A stretch of DNA of 64,000 nt from Acanthosepion pharaonis (lineage: Eukaryota; Mollusca; Cephalopoda; Sepiida; Sepiidae): NCBI GenBank assembly GCA_903632075.3, contig CAHIKZ030000810.1, positions 142,001 to 206,000 on the forward strand, written 5' to 3'. The position numbers and the translations under genes were made by a program. Below the pieces are notes generated by a model that was not told where the DNA came from, made no database searches, and worked only from the letters and a program-made list of their open reading frames with translations. This document shows, piece by piece, positions 42,401 to 52,914 of the stretch. Every line of letters starts with the position of its first letter. Position 1 is the first letter of the stretch.

Positions 42401-45400
42401 TTCTCTGAAAATAATTTTTCAGGAAAATAGGTTTCTCAAGTCCAGTAGGTGCTAATGCCCTTTCCAGTATTGGGGCGGGGGTCCGGAAGATCAGCATCTT
42501 CATTATATCTTTATTCTCTCTTCGAGTTACATCTGCAGCCCATTTCTGTTGTTGCTGTTATTGAAAGCCCTCAAGGGATTTAGTTTCTCTTAATCTGCTA
42601 CAGTTCTTTGTGATTCTGTCATACCTGTCAATGAGGGTTCAATGCAGGATGGTCCTTGTTGAGGCCTACATGCTTCGCTCGCTCAAATCCATTTTTAACC
42701 ATTGTATATAGCCAACAGTTTAGATATTTCTGAACGAATTTGACACCATGCATGACATCCAAATGAAATTCTCAATCTGACAATGCTATTTAAGAACATG
42801 ATTCTAGTTTTTAGATTAATGCTTTGGTTTTACCACAGCGCTTGCAGTGTTGGGTGAAATTACCATTAATACAAGCTATCTTATGTTCAATTTCCTTATC
42901 TTCTTTACTAAACTTGTAACTGATCCATGTTACTAATTTTATGATGTTGCGATGTTCACCCAGGCAGTCCATTCGATCCCTGTGACTGACCGTCGAATGG
43001 ATCACTTCGATACAAGCCTTGCCTTGTTCCACATTGTGTTTGATTTAGATCACAAGGCTGGCAAGGATCAAATTGTTGACAGGAATCGTTGAATTGGTCT
43101 GGTCCGGACCAGACAGAGTGAAGCTACAAGTCATAGGATAAATTGTAATAAAGAAAACGTTTTATATAACGTTTCTTATACAGAGCTGATAGTACAATAT
43201 CAGGAACATATTTGTCATGCAAAGTTATTCGAGTCTTCCCTCTTTGAATATTTTGTGACACTTTGTTGTGATTAAGTCTAGACAAGGCTTCTGGAACACA
43301 GCTCAAAGTTGGTGGCATTCTTCAGCATTAGGAAATCTGGTGAAGCACTTGTCTCTTGCCTGGCATTTAGCGGCTTCTCTCTTCAATCATTTTGATTCTC
43401 TGTTTATATGGACCTCTGTCCCAAACCAGCATGGGGTTGGGATTTTGGCCATTCCCTTAATCTCCACAGAGAGTTCTTTCTTTATTAGACTCTGGAAAAT
43501 TAATTGCATGCCCAATTTTGGAGAGATCCCCTCCTCCGAGGAGTAGTGGTAGCAGAATATCAATCCACCCTAAGTCCCCACTTCTCATATTTGTGCCTCA
43601 TACCAATACAGCCCAAAGATTGTAGGCAATTCCTCCACTTCCCTTGAGATTCCACTTAGGCCCTTCACTTCTATGGTCACCTGACCAATCCTATCTCTAG
43701 ACTTGCATGGGCAACCAGGCATGGCTTAGCTCCAATTATTAATTTTAATTAATGTTCAAAATTTTCATCAATGGAATTCTTTGACCCATTCCACTTTCTC
43801 AATCGGGCATTCATCTGCTGTTCCCCTGACCTCCTCTTCTTGTGGCACTTCATCTCTTATCCAAAGAAATCTCATCTCTTCAGCAATTCACACCTTCCTT
43901 TCCTTTTTTGACAAGTGATGAAAAAAACAATTCCCCAACCTTTAATTTTATCCCTCGACTGACATTTCCTTACCAGATTTTGGCAAATAATTCTGTAACC
44001 TGTATTTTAAAAACAATAGTGTCTCCATTTCAGCTTTTATACTGCTTCTCTCCATCCCCCATGGGTTTAAATTATCCAGATGACTTTTTTGACTGGAGTC
44101 CTCAAAATAATAATACAGCCATTTTACTCCCAGCCAGACAAACTCCTGACTTGGTCATCAGAGGTCCTCATATCTGTATTCTTTGGTTGACATGCTGACA
44201 ACCCATTATTTACCAGGTGCATTTCATAGTCAATTGTCAACTTTGGCCATATGGTTTTTGTAAACAAAAAATCAAATGTTTCTGTCTTGCCTTTATCTAA
44301 GGAAGAAAAAAAAACAAACCCTCTGAATTTACTAAAATCTGGTCTTGTCTCTGTTTGTTTATCACTCTATCCTTCAACACTTAAGGTGTCACATCTCTCT
44401 CGGTATGGCTATCGAACTATCCCTTCAACTCTTAAAGTGTCACAATTCCACATCCTGGACTTTTAGGAATGATTCATTATACAGGGTGTGGCAGAAATAC
44501 CTGCCACATAATGGTAAAAGATTAGTGACAATGGTGTCTTCATTTATGAAGATACCATTATAATGATGATACTTTATCTCAGAATATTAGATACAATGTT
44601 TGGACTATAAACTCATCTGAAAATCCAATTCATTCTACAGTTAATGTCACTAAATATATCTTTAAAACAAACAAATCCTTTTTTTTTCTTCTTGCCTTTA
44701 TACAGGATGTGGCAGAAATACCTACCACAAAATGGTAAAAGATTAGTAGCAGTGGTGTCTTCATCTGGTGAATGTCTTGTGGGAGGTATTTCTACCACAC
44801 CCTGTATAATCCAAATTCATCATAAATTTTTATTTAATTTTTTTTTTTTTACACCTCAATTTTTGCAGATTTCTTTGACGCGCCAAATGGTGTGACAAAA
44901 GAAAATGCTTCTACTGTTGACAAGAAAATCTCAGAGGTCTTACCAGAGGGATTCTTTGATGACCCCATTATGGATGCCAAGGTAGGAAGGACCAACTATT
45001 GTTTGTTTTTTGTTTTGTTTTTTTTACAGGCAACGCTATCACCACCATACTAACATAGGTTAAATTTTATGATGATAATGAAAATGGATTGGGAGAGAAG
45101 GATAATCAAGAGCTTTGTTTATCACTGGAAGTAGTTAGAAGGAGCTGGTGAGCGGATAATGAGAAGTATCGAAAGAAGAATTTCGAAAGCTTTGTTTATC
45201 ACTCAAACAGTCAGTAAAAGTAGTTAAAGAATTACTGCTTTCGTGTTTTGTAAACAGTCCCCCCCCTCCAGTCCTCATAGAATGAGTTCCAGACCATCCT
45301 TCTCCGACCAGCCAAGGCAACATAGAGGAAAATCACTTACGTAGAAGTTCCCTGTATGGTGATAAAACACAGCCTTTTATAAAATACCTTTTGATTTTAA

Positions 45401-48400
45401 TATGAAATATATGTATTTTTATGAAATACCTTTTTAATTTCCACTGGCGGTAATTGATAAGTAGCCATAAATTATTTTACATTCTCAGTGAAAATACCCC
45501 CCAAAATATTGTCAAACAGTGATAAGTTACTGTTCTTTTCACTATGCAATAACTATGAGGGTCAGCTGAAAAGTTTTTTGGATGACCAAGATGCTGTCAC
45601 GGAATGTGACCAAATGAGGTTTAGTTTTCAACATAGTCCCCCTTGCGGTCCACGTACTTCTTCCATTGGTGTTGCAGTGCTTCAATCCCATTGGTTATGA
45701 AGCTTTCTTCCTGTTGGTCAAAAAAGTCATCAACTGCAGATATGACATCATCATCCCTAGTTCCCAACCAAGTGTTTTTTCATGTTGGGGAACAGATGAT
45801 AGTCATATGGTGCCAAATTAGTAGTGTGATCACCTAGTTCAAAACCAATTATGCACAGCAGCCATTGAAACCAAGGACATGTGTGCTGGAGAATTTTTCT
45901 AACGAAACTAAACTCCTCTTGTCAGTTTTCCTTGGAATTTGATTTTGATAGCCTTTTGTAACTACCTCAGCATTTTGGCATTGTACTCTCCATTGATAAT
46001 GTGGCCCATTTGAAAATAGTCAATAAACACGATGCCTTTTGTATCGCAAAAACTGAGACAATCATTTTCCCTGCATAGGAAATGACATTGACCTGTAGCA
46101 AGTAAGGAGAGGTGTTTCTGCTGTTCGGATTGTCTCTGACTCAGTGATGACCCCAACACTCATCCTGGGTTAGGAAACATCCAAGGAAATCTACTAAATT
46201 TGCTTCAAACAATGTCAAGTTTTCCCGTGATGTGATCAGCCTGGTACACTTTTGATCAGATATCAGAAGACATGGCACCTACTGAGCAGAAACCTTTGTC
46301 ATGCCAATTTCATTGTGCAAAATACTCTCAACTCTCTCACGGAATATGCAAATAGCATTGACTATTTGATTTATATTCAATTGCCAGTCATCCATGTGGT
46401 GAGCACGATCAATGTTTTCCTTGGTGGTAGCAGTCACAGGACATACAAACCTTGGGTCATCTTCAAGAGTCTCCTTTCCCCACCTAAATTCAGCTGTCCA
46501 CTTTGACCCTGCCAATAAAGCTGGTGTGTCATCCCCTTATGTAGCAACTATGTCAGCACAAAAGTCTTTGGGGGCTAAATTGTTTTTCTGCAGGTACTTG
46601 ATAAAGCTGCGATACCAAATTTTGACCATCTTCAAGAGAAATTGATACTAGTTACTTTTAAAAGTCTTCTTTCAACAGTCAGATATCAGTTTACCTGAAA
46701 AGAAACAATGCGGTTATTGATAAGAAGAGTTGAAATTAATGCATGCAAGATTTCACAGCTCTAGCGACACTCCTTCATAGTCAGCCTATGAACTTTTCAG
46801 CCCGCCCTCGTATAAATAGATCAGTAATATCACTGTATGGTGACAATACGCAAAGCCAAAAAATAATAACAATAATAATAACACCCCCCCTACATTATAG
46901 TACAGTAAAATTCAACATCATAGTCCACAACTCTGTGCTACAAGTAACTGTGGACTCTATAATCTTTTCATCATCATTATCAAAGCTGTTATGACTTGAA
47001 AGCACATTGTAAATCAGTGTGGCTGCTTGTTTCTGAACATGCTCATATGCTCAGGCCTATTTATGCTTGTCCAAAACTGACAGAACCAACCTCTTGTTTA
47101 TACTACAACTATATTGAACAGACCAAGTATAGTTCAAGTATGTGCCCCACTAGAGACACATGGTTTTGAATTCAGACTTGTCCTTCTATACTGATTGCCA
47201 ACCACAGCTAGAGAGTTCAGTCTCCCCTACTATTTTTTTAATTTTTTTTTTTTAATAATGTGCACCTAATACAAGGCCCAAGGGTCACTCAAGGTAGAGG
47301 GTTACTGTGTAGAGTTGTATTAGCGTAAGAAAGCAGGAAAGATAGACTGCAAATTCTAGATTTGATGAGCTCAAGATTTAATTAGTGAATAAAATTTCAG
47401 AATTCAGCCTGAGACTTTAGGAGTGTAGAGTTGAAGTAGACTTTATAAGGAACTGGAGACCCAATCCTAAACAGAAAACAATTGATAAACCACTACTCCT
47501 GTTCAAAAAAAAATCAGGGAGGAATATGAACCAGATGATAGGCTATCTACTCCTATATTCATACTTTTCCCTTGGGTATTTGTTCATTTCATCCTTTCCT
47601 CTTTCGTTTCGTTCTTCTTTCTATTTCTTTTCTAGTGTTACTAAGATTTCTAAAACTACAATTTTTTGTAGGGATTTTATTTGTACCTTTGTTAAGACTT
47701 TTTTTATTTAAAAAAAAAAAAATGGGATTGAGGGAAGAGGTCTTTTGGCATATAGTGTCCTATGTGAGACTTGTAAAAAAAAAAAAAAAAAAAAAAAATT
47801 CACTTCTATATGAGTATTTATGTATAGTCGAGCATGAAATTTGTCCCTAACCTAGAAAGAGACAGAGGACTGCCATAAGGATTGCTTTCCTCACCAGGAA
47901 TATGACAGTGATTATAAAGAATACTTCCCCTAAAACACACAAACGCACCAAAGGAGGGCAGCTATTTTTTTCTCCTATTATTCGACCTTTACGAAGCCCA
48001 AGAGCCACTCAATGTAGAAAGGTATTGAAGTTGGTTGTTGTGTGAGTGGTAAAAGTTTATGCAGATATGTGAGGAAAGATAATGATAAGCACTAGACTTG
48101 AAGATTGTAGTGGTTGGGAAAACATCCTCTTGAGATTTTATTCTGTGAAGCAACAATTCTTGGGAAGAAGTTATTCAAGTGAAACTTGCTCCTTACTAAT
48201 GGAATACGAAGGGAATCTTTGTGGTGTGGTGGGTCTTAGCTTCAAGGGTTAGTTTTGAGGAACCAAGGAATGTAGCTCATTTAAAAATTTCCATGGAAAT
48301 AACAGTAGAGTAGAGAGAGACATGCAGCATCTTGTCTCTGAGGAAAGTGCTTTTAAGGTGGAAAACAATTCATGGCCCACAAGGCCGTATAGACATTTTT

Positions 48401-49504
48401 GAACTCTATCAAAACTGGAAAGGGAAGATTGGGCAGCAGTAGTCCATTTTCAGTCTGATCTTGCTCTTGTAAAGCTAGAGCATATCAGGAGCCAATCGAT
48501 ACTTACTGGAGAGGTATAGAGAACTGACCATTTTTCCAGTGTTTTTAGCTGTGGATCGTATATATGAGTTCCACTTTACATCTGGGTTAAGTCCCAATAG
48601 GTGTTCAAGACAAGAGGCCACCTTGTGAGAACATCTGTTTATTGCGATAGGCAGAAATTCAGTGGCTGCTTTGTGATGGTGGAATGTTACAAGTTTGATT
48701 TTGGAGGTATTGAATGTGACCAGCCAGTTTTTACCCCATTGAGCTGTTTGGGGTAGGTCAGAGGAGAGATCAGCTGCCAGGTTCTGGTTATCTAGAGGTG
48801 CACCTAGGAACTATGGTGGTATCATCTGCATAGATATTCACAAGATATCAGAGTTATTCCTCCACCAGGCAAAAATATTGTTGGTGTTTCATCTTGTATG
48901 TGCTGAATAATTTGGCTGTACCTTTGATCAAGCAAGGTTCTATTTTGCCTTTAAGCTCACTTTATTCATTCAGATTTTTTTTTAAATAATTGCTGTTTCA
49001 TATCTGAAACATAAACAAGGCAATTTCTGAAGAGATAAAGGATTTTTATTTATTAATTTAACATATTTTTATTATTTTGTGGTCAATATTTTCTTTGGAT
49101 ATAAACATTTTATTTTTTTCTTACCATAACACTTATTTTTCTACATCAAAAATCTTAGATTTATTTTAACATTTTCCCTTGTACAAATCTCAGGTATTTT
49201 ATTTATATATATATAAATTTATATTTTATATATATATATTTATTCTTAATTTTATTAACTGTTAAATTTTCACAAAATTTTCAAATTAACCACAGCATTT
49301 ATAAATGCCAAGATTGTCATAATAACAATTTTTTTTTTTTTTTTTTTTTTTCCTCCAGTTGTTTTGTTGATGTTTGTATTAGATGAAACTTTGACAACAG
49401 AATAAAAAAGTGAAACATCCAACTGGTTTTCATATATTCAATTTATATACTTTGGTTGGGTATTTCATAAAAATCATTTTATCATGCAAACACACTCACA
49501 CACT

Positions 49505-49543
<39 letters not shown>

Positions 49544-49753
49544 ATATGAAAATGACTGTAGCAACAACTGAAAGTACCCAGAGAAAAATTAAAAAAAAAA
49601 AAAAAATAAATAAATATAAACTTGGCACATTTACCAATAACATGAAACAACTTGTTCATAAATTTGAAAAATCTAATAAAAAATTTGATAGACAAAATTT
49701 GTGTGAAAGAATTATTGCTACCAAAATACACTTTTTTTTTTTTAATATTTATT

Positions 49754-49784
<31 letters not shown>

Positions 49785-50757
49785 GAAAGACAAAGACAAA
49801 AGGAAAACTTGTCTTAGCTGACACCTTTCGTCCTCTGAGGGTCTTTATCAGGGCAAATTTTCCTTGATAATGTCCCCTCTGAGGATGAAACTACTCATTG
49901 GCTAAGATAAGTTTTCCTCTTGACATGAAAAAAAACCTGTAAATAACATCCTTATATTACCCAATATATTAGACAAAATAACAGAAAATCAAATACATTA
50001 GACATTACAAATATCATATTATTATTATTATTATTGTACATTAAAATCACAATGTTCTTACATATACATCACTTCATCATCGATCCACAGCACACCCACA
50101 ACAATAGCCAATCAGTGAACAGCACATTCTAATTGCCTTGGTTTCACCACACCTGATTTTTGAATAATACAAGCCTGAAAAAAAAAGCTCTTTCTCTACC
50201 CAAGGAGTGGTTGAGCGGCTGCACCAGGTGTTAAAGGATTTGCAGGTGTGCTTGAATACTTAGGCCTACAGTAATTTTAATAGAGGGATGTATAATTGGC
50301 TCAGACAGCTGAGCATGTGCTGTATTATTTTCACTGTCTTGATCAACTGAAGGATTGGCTGTGTCTGCTTCTGAGATTTGGGCAAGAACTTTTTTCCAAC
50401 CCTCTAGTAGACCGTAGTCATCCGCAAAGCAGCAAGGAACCATGATATGAGCTTTTTAATGAAAAGCTCTGAAAAAGAAAAACGTTAGAGTGAAACCATG
50501 AAAGTCAAAGCACAAAGTGACAAGAGATGACTGTATATTAATAATAAATATACATTTTTTTCCCTTCACTGGTAGCATAACTCTGAGCACGATGCTATTG
50601 TCAGGTGCTGATTGAAAATTGACTGTTGCATAATTTAAATATTGATATTTATACCATATACTATAATGATAATTGAGCAGTCCACTTATAGGAAATATAA
50701 GTTGTAGCTCTGTTGTTATACATTGAGCACTATTAGCACCAGCACTCAATGTGCAAT

Positions 50758-50819
<62 letters not shown>

Positions 50820-50929
50820 AGGATCAGTTGACTTAAATAATGAAAAGCTTAAAACCTCAGTTTATAAAAAAAGACAACCAATTTTAACCCACCCCTACTT
50901 AATTGCAAAAAACACCCTCATAAAAATTT

Positions 50930-51010
<81 letters not shown>

Positions 51011-52870
51011 TGGATCAGTTGACTTAAATAATGAAAACCTTAAAAAGACAACCAATTTTAACCCACCCCTACTTAATTGCAAAACCGCCCTCATAAAATA
51101 ATTTATTAAGTAGAGCACATTTTATAACCTCTAGACAACCAATATTTCTTTATGAAGTCAAAAGTATAAAATGGGTGTGCCAAAGGATGTCAGAACAAGG
51201 GCAAGGTATGGTAGAGGACAAATGTTACCAAGAGCTATAAACGATAATCTGGGAGTGGAGTGACATAAAATAATTCTGACTACCTGCTGGGATTATGATG
51301 AGTAGCATTCAGCATGTTGAAGGTAGATGAACTTCTGCCCTTATTTTTTTATTTCTAAACTTACTGTGTTGGCTTTAATGCTGTTATTTACAAGATATTT
51401 TTTTATTTAAATTTCAGGTTCGACAAGTGGAATATAAAGACAAGATGGAAGAAGAATGGGAACTTTTCCAAAAGCAAATGAAAGAAGCTTCCCATGTAGG
51501 TTGCCAAGACATTTTCATCATTCTTTTTGCTTATCTCTTTATTTACACCTTTTTTTTTTTTCTTTTATCATTTCACCCCGAGCAAGGCAATAAAGACACT
51601 AAAACGCAAGGGATTCGTGTGAAAGTATCTAAAATAAAAAAATATTATGGAGAGAGAACAATAAAAAAAGAAAACCTGAATTAAGGAGACAGAATAACAA
51701 TTGTAATTGTATATAGATTTTTGAAGATCCAAGTGGATTGGAAAGCAAGAAGCCAAAAAAGAGTTCTACAAGCAAGAAGTGTGAGAGAAGAAACTGTTAG
51801 CAACGAACTTATGGTTACATTTCACTATTTTAACAGTAAAATGAGGATAGCTAGCTGCCAATCTAGTACTGTGCAGATACCAAAGAGGAAAGCTCAATCA
51901 GAATAATTACCATGAAAATATTTATAGAAGAGGCACAGGGAAGCTATATTATGGCAATAGGGAAAGTGACTGAAGCTGAGATGCCAGGTCAGGACTGATA
52001 ACATTGCAGATTCTTCTTTGGAATTTGTCAAAAGTCTCTAAATACATAGCAGAAGTACCAGACCAAATGTGACAGCAATATTCAATGCATGGATGAATGC
52101 AAGACTTATATCAGCATAAGATAGATTTTTGTAAGGACATTTTTTTAGACATTGGATTTTTTTCCAAAATTATTTCTCATAAGTGTGTTATGATGGGTGG
52201 GGTGGGGACAAAAAAGTAGGTGTATGCATGTTTCTACATTCAAACCTTTTTTTTTTTTTTAAATAAAGCATTACTCAAATACAAATGGCATTTTCAAACA
52301 AAACAGTCAGCCTCCACACAAATTTCAAGAAAACACAAGTGATGGTAAAAGAGCAACTAAGTAAAGATGTCAAATTAAAACTGAGAATTGAGCTTTTTTT
52401 TTTTCTTTTTTTTTTTTCAATCTGTGCCTTGCTCAAATATAGCACACACAATCTGTTCTTCTTCATCAATGAGCCTTATGTTGCCACGAGAGCCACCTTG
52501 TCCATCCAGTTCTCATGGTCTTTGCTGAGCCTCCAGTGCCAGATTAATCTACTGGCAATCCTGGTAGACAATGTCATTACAGTGGCAGCATGGTCTGTCA
52601 TGTGGCTGTTGCCAGTTTACAGATGGTGGGTCAAGTTCCACAAAAAGGAAAAAAAAAGATGCAATTATTTCTGTTCAGGTAAAGTTTGCATGATGTGAAC
52701 ACATTGAAAACATCAGAAAATGGCTATATTGCATGCTTGGGTTATATCAATAATAATGAAAGGAGTGCATCCTTTCAGCTTCAAAAAATGGGTGGATTTT
52801 TTTATACTCACTTTACAGCATGAAGAGTTTTATTTTTAGGTTTATTTTGATATTTCTGTGTCTATTCCTA

Positions 52871-52914
<44 letters not shown>

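Noticed and set aside
49800..49870. Minus-strand hammerhead-like CTGATAA...GACGAAAGGTGTC
   Set aside because: The invariant G of CTGANGA is A, stem II does not close next to the core, and no stem III forms.
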